Below, in pieces: positions 7,431 to 15,836 of a stretch of 43,938 bases of DNA (position 1 is the stretch's first letter; the number at the start of each line of letters is the position of its first letter). A model generated the notes under the pieces. It was given only the letters and a program-made list of their open reading frames with translations. It searched no databases and was not told where the DNA came from. Source of the DNA: CAZMCH01 sp964564735 (GTDB lineage Bacteria; Poribacteria; DTPJ01); NCBI GenBank assembly GCA_964564735.1, contig CAZMCH010000027.1:1-43938 (forward strand). Reading direction: 5' to 3'. The translations under genes and the position numbers were made by a program.

Positions 7431-10106
7431 ATGCTAAAAACATTGTTTTTTTTGATTATGATGGGCTTGTGTTTGCCTTTATTTGCAGATAAGGAACAAG
7501 AAATGACAGATATAAATAACTATGGCGAATGGTCTATGGAACGGCACGATCCACAAATGACAGGTCATACCTTATTAAAAGGTAAAATGGATAAAGCTCC
7601 AGAAGTTATCTGGAGATATTATCTAGGGCTTTGGAGTAATTATCTTGTTATTAAGCCATCCAAAGGCACAAGCCAGACGATTGATATACCAAAAGGAGTA
7701 TTTGGTGAGAACTATCTCCATGAAACTGCGTCTTATTGGGATAGAAAACAACCACAGGTTGATATTGATGGTAAAGGCACTCTTGTCAATCTTCCCAATG
7801 ATTCATCTTCAAGATTGGCAAAATTACTTCCGAATGTTTCGGGCTATCAACGAGTAGAATTTGATAATGCTTTTTCAATAGGTGCTGAGGCAAACTTTGG
7901 CAGAATGTATGCCTATGATGAAGGCGCAGACAAGCCACGTCTTGTTTGGCAGACTGAAAGAATAAAAGATATGTATTCACCAGTGGTTGCCATTGCAGAT
8001 ACAGACCTAGACGGACAGGATGAGGTTATTCTCTTAACGCATTATCATCTTGCTATTTATGATGCCCTTACAGGAAAGCTAAAAAATAGTGTCGAATGGA
8101 ATGTTGGAAGGAATTATGGTCAACTGGACGTTATAGATATTGATCATGACCGTTACCCAGATTTTGTAATACAAGCCGATACACCACCGCATATTGAATT
8201 TATCCAAAATAGTCCAAAAGGAGCAAGCCTTGTATGGTCGCATAAATATCTTAAAAACGAAGCTGATGTAGCTGTTCCGACTGATTTTGCACTCAATAAT
8301 TTGCCAAATGCGGTTTGTGATCTTGATGGTGATGGTAGAATTGAGCTTGCTGTAAACATACGCCACTTTAAAGATGATCGCCAATGGCATGTTGTAATAT
8401 TTGATGTTATGACAGGCGAAGTCAAGAACGACATAATTGATCGCTATCTCTGGGCAGTTGCTGATATTGATTCTGATGGATATTATGAGCTTTTCCTTAG
8501 TGAAGCACTTGATAAGACTGTTGATCGGGATTCCAACCTGTTTGTTATGTCTTATACAAATAATGGACTAATTCAAAGATGGGAAAGCCAAACAAAAGGC
8601 AATTTTTGCATGAAGCCATATAGATTTCCTATTACATCAAACAGCGCAAGTTCACGAGGGCCTGTCCATCATTCAACTATAATCACAAATGATGTCGATG
8701 ATGATGGATTCGATGAGTTTTTCGTTTCTATAGGGAAAGAACTTCATGCAATAGGCATAGAATCCGATAAATATCAAGCCAAATTTACAGTTACAAGCCC
8801 TTCAGAAAAACCACCAAAAATAATTGCAACTTCTTCGTCAAACGTTCTTGTTGAGCTTTTTGCAGAATCAGGGGCAATTCACATAGATAATGCTTCTGCA
8901 CAATTACAATCGCATTACCAAACCAAAGGTTTCAGAACAACGCCAAGCGTTGCGGATATAGATAAAGATGGTTTTAATGAGATAGTCGTTGAAAATGGCG
9001 GGGGGTTTATAGAGGCAATCAGACCTAATTTTAGTAGTGAATCAAAAATTGAAACATTATGGAAATTCAAAGCCTATGCACAACCTTTCTGGGTAACATG
9101 GAAAGCCAATCATGCGCCTGTTCCTCTTATCGATCTTGATGGTGATGGCAAGAAAGAGATAATTTGCTCTGATGCAGGAAACGAAAACTATACGACTATT
9201 TATGCCCTGTGTTCCGACGGATCAATATATTGGAAATCAGAATTGCCCGATATTGCACCTAGACTTACTGAGACTTTTAGAGTTGGCAGGTTTCGTCCAG
9301 AAGGATTTGACATTATTGTAACCATTATGCCCACAACACAACCAGAAATGCTTTGCCTTGATGGTAGAACAGGCGAAATAAGATGGCATAAAAAATCATG
9401 GATGGATGATAACAATAGAGCATGGCCATATCCAAATGCCTTTGTTTGCTATGATTCTGATGGTGATGGCTTGCAGGAAATATATGGCAGTTATGCCTAT
9501 ATATATTATCAGCTTGATGGAAAAACGGGTGAGTCAATTCATAAGCCAATTCATGTTGTTGAAGAGATATTTCATCGCTGGCAATCGTATTTTTATCCAA
9601 TTCCTGCGGATTTCAATGGTGATGGCAAAGATGAGTTTTTGCTTGCATCATTGTCTTTTGCTATGGGCGGATTGACTGTTATAACGAAAGATTTGCAGAT
9701 ATTATGGGAAAAGCCTTTGCCGAATACTGTCGGTGCAAGCGGGATTCAAGGAATTGGCGATTGTGATGGAGATGGTATCCCTGAAATTGCATTTTTTCAT
9801 CTTGACGGTCATATCGCTTGCTATGATGGCAAAACAGGCGAAATTCAATGGCGGATTGATGGGCTTACAAGTGGAAGCGGACACTTCACCAGTGCAGATA
9901 TAGACTCTGATGGACGTGATGAGTTTCTCTATTCGCTTGGCACAAATGAAATTATCGCACTTGATAATGATGCACCAAACAATATCTTATGGCGTGCAAA
10001 ATTGCCAGCAACATCCGATACGCCAGTAATCGCTGATATCGATAATGATGGTTTGGCAGAGATAATCGTTTGCACAAGTGATGGATATATAAATATTCTA
10101 AAATAG
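7431..10106 (+). CDS. Large secreted FG-GAP/VCBS calcium-repeat protein
   Basis: The 891-residue protein starts with a signal peptide (MLKTLFFLIMMGLCLPLFADKEQ, with likely cleavage after the FA). It then has at least eleven copies of a calcium-loop repeat of the form DxDxDGxxE: for example DTDLDGQDEV, DLDGDGRIEL, DIDSDGYYEL, DVDDDGFDEF, DIDKDGFNEI, DLDGDGKKEI, DFNGDGKDEF, DCDGDGIPEI, DIDSDGRDEF and DIDNDGLAEI. Each is followed by a short beta sheet, as in integrin-alpha-like beta-propellers. It most likely forms one or two propellers outside the cell, binding glycan or protein. PQQ-like phrases such as YDGKTGEIQW occur between repeats. The extracellular partner is unknown. AGGAAG precedes the ATG. 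Confidence 0.88.
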   Translation: MLKTLFFLIMMGLCLPLFADKEQEMTDINNYGEWSMERHDPQMTGHTLLKGKMDKAPEVIWRYYLGLWSNYLVIKPSKGTSQTIDIPKGVFGENYLHETASYWDRKQPQVDIDGKGTLVNLPNDSSSRLAKLLPNVSGYQRVEFDNAFSIGAEANFGRMYAYDEGADKPRLVWQTERIKDMYSPVVAIADTDLDGQDEVILLTHYHLAIYDALTGKLKNSVEWNVGRNYGQLDVIDIDHDRYPDFVIQADTPPHIEFIQNSPKGASLVWSHKYLKNEADVAVPTDFALNNLPNAVCDLDGDGRIELAVNIRHFKDDRQWHVVIFDVMTGEVKNDIIDRYLWAVADIDSDGYYELFLSEALDKTVDRDSNLFVMSYTNNGLIQRWESQTKGNFCMKPYRFPITSNSASSRGPVHHSTIITNDVDDDGFDEFFVSIGKELHAIGIESDKYQAKFTVTSPSEKPPKIIATSSSNVLVELFAESGAIHIDNASAQLQSHYQTKGFRTTPSVADIDKDGFNEIVVENGGGFIEAIRPNFSSESKIETLWKFKAYAQPFWVTWKANHAPVPLIDLDGDGKKEIICSDAGNENYTTIYALCSDGSIYWKSELPDIAPRLTETFRVGRFRPEGFDIIVTIMPTTQPEMLCLDGRTGEIRWHKKSWMDDNNRAWPYPNAFVCYDSDGDGLQEIYGSYAYIYYQLDGKTGESIHKPIHVVEEIFHRWQSYFYPIPADFNGDGKDEFLLASLSFAMGGLTVITKDLQILWEKPLPNTVGASGIQGIGDCDGDGIPEIAFFHLDGHIACYDGKTGEIQWRIDGLTSGSGHFTSADIDSDGRDEFLYSLGTNEIIALDNDAPNNILWRAKLPATSDTPVIADIDNDGLAEIIVCTSDGYINILK

Positions 10107-10114
10107 CGTATACT

Positions 10115-10435
10115 ATGTCTAATATACATCCAAGAATAAAAAGAGAGAGAAAGACTATCAAGGCGATGATAGGCATTTATTGCAAAGGCAAACACAAAAA
10201 CAACATTGATAAATGCCCTATATGTAAAGAATTGTTGGATTATTCTCTAAATCGCCTTGATAAATGCAAATTTCAAGAAAATAAGCCTATTTGTGCTAGA
10301 TGCCCTATACATTGTTATAAGCCAGATATGCGAGAAAAAATCCGTTCTATAATGCGATATGCTGGTCCTAGAATATTATATCATCATCCCATCTTGGCAA
10401 TACTCCATTTGATAGATAGAACAAAAAAAGTATAA
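10115..10435 (+). CDS. ygbA: YgbA-type nitrous oxide-stimulated promoter family protein
   Basis: This 106-residue protein has the spaced cysteine pattern of the YgbA family (Pfam name YgbA_NO): an N-terminal basic RERKTIK, then KCPICKELLDYSLNRLDKC, CARCPIHCYKPDMREKI, and a final MRYAGPRILYHHP. The cysteines could bind a metal or an iron-sulphur cluster; in E. coli the gene is under nitrosative-stress control, but its biochemical role is not settled. It starts eight bases after the FG-GAP gene, an unusual neighbour, which suggests co-transcription by chance or a shared stress response. The downstream boundary is close to a sharp base-composition change. Confidence 0.85.
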   Translation: MSNIHPRIKRERKTIKAMIGIYCKGKHKNNIDKCPICKELLDYSLNRLDKCKFQENKPICARCPIHCYKPDMREKIRSIMRYAGPRILYHHPILAILHLIDRTKKV

Positions 10436-10824
10436 TAAAATAAAAGCTTCCTGCTCAATAGGAAAATCAACATAAGTGCCAAAGCAAAATTATTTTTTTG
10501 TTTTGAAATGCCTGTTTGGGTTATGATTATCCTCCAGAATGTTCATGACAAAATGAGAAAACATGACCCAACCTACATTGAGGCTTTCCCATCACTTTTG
10601 CGCACTAACAATTAATTTGTCAGTATATTATGTTTTCAGCAACCCCAACCGTCAGGGAATCTGAGACCACAAAGCTTATCTGCCCGATCTTTGTCCAGAA
10701 CCCACGGGAACAGCAACCGTAGGTTTTCCCCCCACCTGAAGAGTTTGATCATAGCCTGAGCGGAGCAATTCGCCGTGGCTGATGGAATCTGTCCATTTTT
10801 CACCCACCGGCTTTGTATATGCCA
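10436..10824. other. 389-bp gap crossing the edge of the FtsH block
   Basis: The first 200 bases are AT-rich like the rest of the window; from about 10640 onward the sequence becomes visibly GC-rich, matching the FtsH gene that follows on the other strand. A 35-codon frame (described separately) lies in the AT-rich part. No inverted repeats or transposase were found at the boundary. Confidence 0.5.
10508..10615 (+). CDS. Possible 35-residue ORF near the island edge
   Basis: This ATG-to-TAA frame reads MPVWVMIILQNVHDKM then RKHDPTYIEAFPSLLRTNN. The amphipathic content looks like the C-terminal end of a globular protein rather than random sequence. There is no Shine-Dalgarno. It may be the tail of a gene lost when the FtsH block arrived. 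The family is not recognised. Confidence 0.25.
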   Translation: MPVWVMIILQNVHDKMRKHDPTYIEAFPSLLRTNN

Positions 10825-12840
10825 TCAGCTCTCTGCATTTGGAACGTTCAGCTTCTCGGTCTTTAATACCGGCGCAGTTGGGAGCCCCGTGGTACTGAGG
10901 ATATCCTGCTCGTTAAGAGTCTCTTGATCCATTAGGGCTTTGACAAGCGCATCGAGTTGTTCTCGATAAGCACCCAGGAGCCGTTTAGCCTCTTCGTAGC
11001 TTTCGCTGATAATCTTTAACACCTCGGTATCGATGATCTTGGCAGTCTCCTCGCTAAATGGTTTCTCGTTAACATAACCGCCCCCGCTGTTAAGATAAGA
11101 GTTCTCCCGGGGGGCGAGTTGCACCAACCCGAGTTTCTCGCTCATACCCCAGCGTGTGACCATCCGGCGTGCCAAACCGGTAGCTTGTTCGATATCGTTC
11201 TCTGCCCCGGTCGTCTTGGTGCCATACACAACATCCTCGGCGGCGCGGCCTCCCAGCATTCCAATAATTCTTGCACGTAGATAGGCCTCAGGATAATTGT
11301 AGCGATCGCTGTTGGGTTGGGAATAAGTCACGCCGAGTGCTTGCCCACGCGGTGTAATTGTCACCCGCTTCACTGGGTCGGCGCCAGGCACTACAAGGCC
11401 TAGTATGGCATGTCCACCCTCGTGATAGGCGATACGTTCCTTATCAGAACGGCTTAAAAGAAGCGGGCGCTCTGGACCAAGCACGATCTTCTCAAAAGCG
11501 TCAAGGAAGTCTTTATAACGAACCTCGTTTTGGTTGCGCTGGGCCGCCATCAGTGCCGCCTCATTGACCAGATTCTTCAGGTCTGCCCCAGAGAACCCAG
11601 GTGTTGCAGCGGCGATCTCCTCAAGACTTGCGTCACTCGCAAGCGGTACATTGCGGGTGTGGACTTCGAGGATCGCCTTACGCCCGGTATTGTCTGGGAG
11701 GTTAACTACCACATGCCGATCAAAGCGACCGGGTCTCAGAAGCGCTTTGTCAAGCACCTCCGGCTGATTGGTTGCTGCTAACACGATGACGCCCTCCTGA
11801 CCTGAGAAGCCATCCATCTCGGTCAGAATCTGGTTTAAGGTCTGCTCCTGCTCGCTCGATCCACCGATCGACACCTGCCCACGCGCGCGACCAATGGCGT
11901 CCAACTCATCAATGAAGATGATTGCCGGAGCATTTTCACGTGCCTGCTTGAAGAGGTCACGCACCCTTGCCGCCCCCACCCCCACGATCATCTCCACGAA
12001 TTCTGAAGCGCTCATCGAATAAAAAGACACCCCTGCTTCCCCGGCAACCGCCTTCGCCAGAAGGGTCTTTCCAGTGCCAGGCGCACCCACAAGCAGTACA
12101 CCTCTGGGAGCAGTTCCACCCAGACGGGTATATTTCTTGGGGTCCTTTAGGAAATCCACGATTTCAACCAACTCGTTCTTGGCTTCGTTGATTCCGGCGA
12201 CGTCATTGAATGTTACTTTCGCATCCTTTTCCTGATCGTAACGGCGCGCCTTGCTTTTACCTATACCCATGACACCGCCTCCGAAGCCATCGCCCTGCCG
12301 GGCAGATCGCAGGAATAGCCAGATATAGAAGCCGATAACGAGTAGACCCGGGCCGAAGGAATAGAGAAGCGTCACCAAGGGATTGCGTTCTTCATGGATC
12401 GGTTTGGCGCTGATCTCAACCCCGTATTCAATCAGAAATGCTTCTAAACCTGGGTCTATGAAGGAGGGCAGTATGGTCTTGAAAAAACTTACTTGATTGC
12501 TCATGATTGGGGGCTCATCTTTGGGCGCTGTATTCTCTTCGGACGATGGGTAGGGAACCGATGTTTTGAAGCGCCCTATGATGATCTCGCCATGGCTGTA
12601 GATCATCTTCACGTTATACTTCGAGACTTCCTCCTTGAACAAGGTATAAGGCACCGCGACCGGTGTTTCTACGTCTGGTATCAGCAATCTCCCCAGCAGG
12701 AAGTTTACAAGCAAAATGATCACAAACAATATCCAAGCCTTGAATGGCGGTATTTTTGTCTGCGATTCAGACCCTTTGTTGTCCGACCTGGCGCGCCCTT
12801 CCGATGCAGAGTTACTATTTCGTTGTGTTTGCTGTCCCAT
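10825..12840 (-). CDS. ftsH: ATP-dependent zinc metalloprotease FtsH
   Basis: The protein is a full-length FtsH (671 residues from the chosen start). Two membrane helices (about 36-52 and 161-178) flank a periplasmic part; then the AAA+ ATPase with Walker A GAPGTGKT (252-259), Walker B IIFIDELDA (307-315) and the SRH RPGRFDR; then the protease with HEGGH (473-477) and the third zinc ligand in AENDIEQATG. It degrades misfolded and regulatory membrane proteins. I chose the ATG at 12840 (MGQQTQ), nine bases from AAGGA, over two ATGs directly abutting it. A sampled 60-base line (11941) is 63 percent G+C against 23 percent for a line of the neighbouring TPR gene (15301), so the gene is likely foreign. 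Confidence 0.95.
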   Translation of the reverse strand: MGQQTQRNSNSASEGRARSDNKGSESQTKIPPFKAWILFVIILLVNFLLGRLLIPDVETPVAVPYTLFKEEVSKYNVKMIYSHGEIIIGRFKTSVPYPSSEENTAPKDEPPIMSNQVSFFKTILPSFIDPGLEAFLIEYGVEISAKPIHEERNPLVTLLYSFGPGLLVIGFYIWLFLRSARQGDGFGGGVMGIGKSKARRYDQEKDAKVTFNDVAGINEAKNELVEIVDFLKDPKKYTRLGGTAPRGVLLVGAPGTGKTLLAKAVAGEAGVSFYSMSASEFVEMIVGVGAARVRDLFKQARENAPAIIFIDELDAIGRARGQVSIGGSSEQEQTLNQILTEMDGFSGQEGVIVLAATNQPEVLDKALLRPGRFDRHVVVNLPDNTGRKAILEVHTRNVPLASDASLEEIAAATPGFSGADLKNLVNEAALMAAQRNQNEVRYKDFLDAFEKIVLGPERPLLLSRSDKERIAYHEGGHAILGLVVPGADPVKRVTITPRGQALGVTYSQPNSDRYNYPEAYLRARIIGMLGGRAAEDVVYGTKTTGAENDIEQATGLARRMVTRWGMSEKLGLVQLAPRENSYLNSGGGYVNEKPFSEETAKIIDTEVLKIISESYEEAKRLLGAYREQLDALVKALMDQETLNEQDILSTTGLPTAPVLKTEKLNVPNAES

Positions 12841-13297
12841 AGTCATCATTCCTTAATTGTTTAACTGAGATAATACCTTCTGAATGGTGTAAGGATGTCT
12901 AAATCTATCTACAAACCTGTTTTTAATAATCTCACCAATCTTAATAATTGAGATTTGACAACCTCATTGCCTATTCATAAACTAAAACATTGATATTCTA
13001 AAAAATATCATTTATAAAATCAACACAAAAATCACCTTCATTTATCGATGAAAATGATATATCATAACTTGTAAGAGGAATTCATCCCTGTGATCCTGAA
13101 AGATTCTTTTGATAATATTAGTGGATTACTCGCTAAATGATAATCATTATTGTGGAAAGCTGAAGCTTTCCGCTACATTGATTTTTCCAATTTATAAAAC
13201 GTATTATACTTAGAGAGTAAACCACTTAGTCGTATCTAGTGGAATACATTGAGACGGTCATTAGCGGATAAAGAACTGAATATGAAATTAATTTTGC
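12841..13297. other. AT-rich gap upstream of ftsH
   Basis: Composition returns to AT-rich immediately upstream of ftsH. The gap holds a short perfect hairpin, GGAAAGCT GA AGCTTTCC at 13154-13171, of a kind often dispersed in genomes, and no other gene. No convincing promoter for ftsH was found by eye. Confidence 0.45.
13154..13171. repeat. 8+2+8 palindrome
   Basis: GGAAAGCT and its reverse complement AGCTTTCC are separated by GA and followed by GCTACA. There is no T-run to make it a terminator, and no gene ends nearby on either strand. It looks like a dispersed palindromic repeat. Confidence 0.5.
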
Positions 13298-13513
13298 TTG
13301 AGTACCTATGAGTTCATTCGCTTAGTTACAGATACCAAGCCGAATAAAAAAGTCAATCTGACAATCATTCATGATAAGCAAGGTCAAAATATTGCCGTTG
13401 AGATAGGCAAAATGCCTAGCATATTTATAATGGATTTGGGAATCAATCTTGAATTTACTCGTTCAGAAAAAATGATTTTTGAATATAAATTTTTTGAGGC
13501 TTATATATTCTGA
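13298..13513 (+). pseudogene. Remnant of a PDZ domain (HtrA/DegQ-like)
   Basis: The reading frame gives TYEFIRLVTDTKPNKKVNLT then IIHDKQGQNIAVEIGKMP, which matches the second half of a protease-associated PDZ domain (the usual pattern is a helix, then TxPGxxVxLxIxRdGkxxxxxVxLGxxP). An in-frame TAA occurs two codons before the apparent TTG start, no protease domain lies upstream, and the end (SIFIMDLGIN... onwards) does not match the family. I read it as a fragment of a once larger trypsin-like serine protease gene, not a functional gene. Confidence 0.6.
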
Positions 13514-13526
13514 AATGTGATAAGTT

Positions 13527-13552
13527 AAAGCAAGCAAAGAAAAGCTTGCTTT
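13527..13552. terminator. Bidirectional stem-loop terminator
   Basis: AAAGCAAGC (13527-13535) and GCTTGCTTT (13544-13552) form a nine-pair stem around an eight-base A-rich loop, followed by TTTATTTAT-like sequence on the + strand. It lies between the PDZ remnant and the convergent ThuA-like gene, so it can serve both directions. Confidence 0.7.
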
Positions 13553-13566
13553 ATTTATAGGGTTTA

Positions 13567-14319
13567 TTATAAATTACTATTTTTTAGCTTTGCCCATGTT
13601 GTTGATGCTTTGTCCTTTGGGCTAACAGATAAAGGCACTCTCCAAAACAGTAAATTCTGTAATACTTCTGCAATTTTCATATTTCCTGATCTTCCTAATG
13701 CTTGAAGTACTTGTAAAGAACTAAAAACAACTACTCCGCTTGCTGATTGTGCTACTGATACAATTGGAAAATCATTACCGATAAGAACTGCTTTCCATGC
13801 CCCTTTTACCTCTTTTGCAACATCAGCAGCAAAATCATCTGCTCCCCAATTTTGGAAATGCTCTTTTGTGATTTTATTTGGGGTGTTCCATATAGGATGA
13901 TCTATAATCTTAACAGGTGTATTATCTGGAATATCATCGTCAACTAGCTTAATCGGTTGCGGTAGATAATCTTCCTTCCAAGTCCCATCTTGTTGATAAT
14001 CTGCTGTTACAAGATAACCTCCTGCTTTTACGTATTCATTGACTATCTTGTAATTTGCTTTCAGGTCCTCGTTTTGGTCATAAGCTACAACGCCTATTGC
14101 TATAACATCATATTTCAGTAGCCATTGTAATACATAGTTGTCTTTTTCAATAGTTTCGTATTCAATTCCAGCATTCTTAAAGCCCTGTTCTGCAAGGGGA
14201 GCATCTACTCCTCCTCCTTGAATAAAACCAACTTTGAGTTTTTGTGCTGGAAAGGTTAAACTTGATGTAAATAACATAATAAATACTATTAAAAACAAAT
14301 ATAATAATATTTTTTTCAA
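13567..14319 (-). CDS. Secreted ThuA/GATase-like protein with W-tail
   Basis: The 250-residue protein has a signal peptide (basic MKK, long hydrophobic core to about residue 24, then FPAQ) and a single Rossmann-like alpha/beta domain of the ThuA/class I glutamine-amidotransferase-like fold: LKVGFIQGGG, YDVIAIGVVAYDQ, EYVKAGGYLVTADY, and IIDHPIWNTPNKI, a pattern seen in DUF4159/ThuA-like proteins. I see no catalytic Cys nucleophile elbow. It starts with TTG, five bases after AAAGGAGGA. The C-terminus, KASTTWAKLKN, resembles that of the secreted protein at 34050. Role unknown; possibly glycan binding outside the cell. Confidence 0.75.
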   Translation of the reverse strand: MKKILLYLFLIVFIMLFTSSLTFPAQKLKVGFIQGGGVDAPLAEQGFKNAGIEYETIEKDNYVLQWLLKYDVIAIGVVAYDQNEDLKANYKIVNEYVKAGGYLVTADYQQDGTWKEDYLPQPIKLVDDDIPDNTPVKIIDHPIWNTPNKITKEHFQNWGADDFAADVAKEVKGAWKAVLIGNDFPIVSVAQSASGVVVFSSLQVLQALGRSGNMKIAEVLQNLLFWRVPLSVSPKDKASTTWAKLKNSNL

Positions 14320-14489
14320 AAACTCCTCCTTTCGTCATGAAGACCATATGATTTTTAAAAAGTATTTTCAATTTATATATTGAGATTAAAATATTTTTAT
14401 TCTGAGATCAAGAGAATTTTTTTTGACAATTTACATATTCATATGAAAATGTATAAATCGTTTGATTGTGTTGTTTTATCTCAAAAACC

Positions 14490-14518
14490 TTGACAATCAA
14501 TTTTTATTATGTTAGAAT
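14490..14518 (+). promoter_or_regulatory. Predicted sigma-70 promoter for the TPR-foldase group
   Basis: TTGACA at 14490-14495 is separated by 17 bases from TAGAAT at 14513-14518 (one mismatch to TATAAT). Initiation would fall near 14525, about 64 bases upstream of the TPR gene start. It would drive the tightly spaced genes from 14589 to 18984. Confidence 0.7.
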
Positions 14519-14588
14519 TCGGTTACTTTAATAGAATATTAAGAAGCGGGATTGTTGATGTAGAAATTAAGAATCTGAGGTGACCAAC

Positions 14589-15836
14589 TTGAGAAAACTA
14601 TACCTAATCATTGATGCAGTGATAGTTGTTCTTTTAATATTACTGATAGTATTTGCGTTTACTCGACGAGATAATGGCGGGAATTACTATATAAATGCTC
14701 AAAAAGCCTTTAATAAGGCAGAAGAAGCATCTGCCTCATGGGATACTAATGACCCTAAAAAACTTAATGAGCTTTCTGCTTTATACAGAAAAGTTTTTGA
14801 TGGTTATCCTGATAGTAGATGGGCTGATGATGCGATATACAGGCTTGCTTCAAAGATAGAACCATCGGAAGAAGAAGCCATGATCTTGTATAGAAGATTG
14901 ATTAGGGATTATCCAGATAGCGAATATGTCCCACAGGCTGTATATACAATTGGAATGGGGCATTTTGATAAAGGTGAATATATATCTGCCATAGCCGAAT
15001 TTGGTAGGCTTATATCAGATTATCCAAATAATGTTCTTGCAGAAAAAGCTTTGTTTAATACCGCAATGAGCAGATATTCGCTTGGTAAATGGAATGAGGC
15101 TATGTTGGAGTTTCAGGAATTCGAAAATCGTTTCCCAAAAAGTGATCTTGTCGATGACGCAGAAACTTACAGGGGCATCGCCAGTATTAATAATAAGGAT
15201 TTTGATACTGGTATAGAGATACTAAAGCAGGTTATTCAAAAATATCCAAGCTCTGATTCTGCCGATAGGGCGCAATTTAATATATCAGCAGCATATTTTG
15301 ATCAAGATAAATTTGATGAAGCTATAGCTGGATTTGATAAATTAATAAATACTTATCCTAGCAGTGATTTTATTGAGGAAGCAAAGATTATGTTGTCATC
15401 ATCCTATGAAAGAAAAGGGAATGACCAGAAAGCAATCGCTAATCTTCGCAAATTCCTTGCTCAATATCCTGAAAGCAAATACGCAGTTGAGGCTGAAGGG
15501 TTCTTGGCTGAAATATACAGAACAAAACTCAAAGACTTTAAGAGTGCTATTGAAACATATCAAAAAATTGCTGATAATATTAACTATGAGTATAATGCAC
15601 GAAAAAATGCTCAATTCCAAGTTGGACAGCTTTATGAATCACAAAGCAATTATGCAAAGGCAATAGAAGCATATAATAAGCTAATAACTAATTTTGTCAA
15701 TCCTCTGTCAACACCTAATCATCCTGCTGACAAGATTGATAAAGCATATATTATAAGCCTTCAAAACAAGCAAATAAAAACGCCCGGTCAAGTTGCTCCT
15801 GAAAATCAAGAAGAATTGGGACAACAAGCAAAATGA
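14589..15836 (+). CDS. TPR protein, YbgF/BamD-like, membrane-anchored
   Basis: The protein (415 residues) has one N-terminal membrane helix (LYLIIDAVIVVLLILLIVFAF) and then about nine TPR-like repeats with the YbgF/BamD signature of repeated YPxS/A motifs: DGYPDSRWADDAIYRLA, RDYPDSEYVPQAVYTIG, SDYPNNVLAEKALF, NRFPKSDLVDDAETYRG, QKYPSSDSADRAQF and so on. These build a superhelix for protein-protein contacts, probably on the periplasmic side in envelope assembly. I start it at TTG 14589, five bases after GAGGTGA, instead of GTG 14580, which lies within that site. The next gene's upstream ATG overlaps the stop (ATGATAA). Confidence 0.85.
   Translation: MRKLYLIIDAVIVVLLILLIVFAFTRRDNGGNYYINAQKAFNKAEEASASWDTNDPKKLNELSALYRKVFDGYPDSRWADDAIYRLASKIEPSEEEAMILYRRLIRDYPDSEYVPQAVYTIGMGHFDKGEYISAIAEFGRLISDYPNNVLAEKALFNTAMSRYSLGKWNEAMLEFQEFENRFPKSDLVDDAETYRGIASINNKDFDTGIEILKQVIQKYPSSDSADRAQFNISAAYFDQDKFDEAIAGFDKLINTYPSSDFIEEAKIMLSSSYERKGNDQKAIANLRKFLAQYPESKYAVEAEGFLAEIYRTKLKDFKSAIETYQKIADNINYEYNARKNAQFQVGQLYESQSNYAKAIEAYNKLITNFVNPLSTPNHPADKIDKAYIISLQNKQIKTPGQVAPENQEELGQQAK

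Noticed and set aside
10740..10765. AGAGTTTGATCAT in the gap near ftsH resembles the start of a 16S rRNA gene (27F site)
   Set aside because: The next bases (AGCCTGAGCGGAGC) do not follow the 16S pattern and no other conserved rRNA segment appears.
11358..12864. Several open frames on the plus strand opposite ftsH
   Set aside because: They are shadows created by the GC-rich codons of ftsH; the minus-strand protein matches FtsH along its full length.
14423..14457. TTGACA with TATAAA as a first promoter before the TPR gene
   Set aside because: The spacer is 23 bases; the second TTGACA (14490) with 17 bases and TAGAAT is far better.
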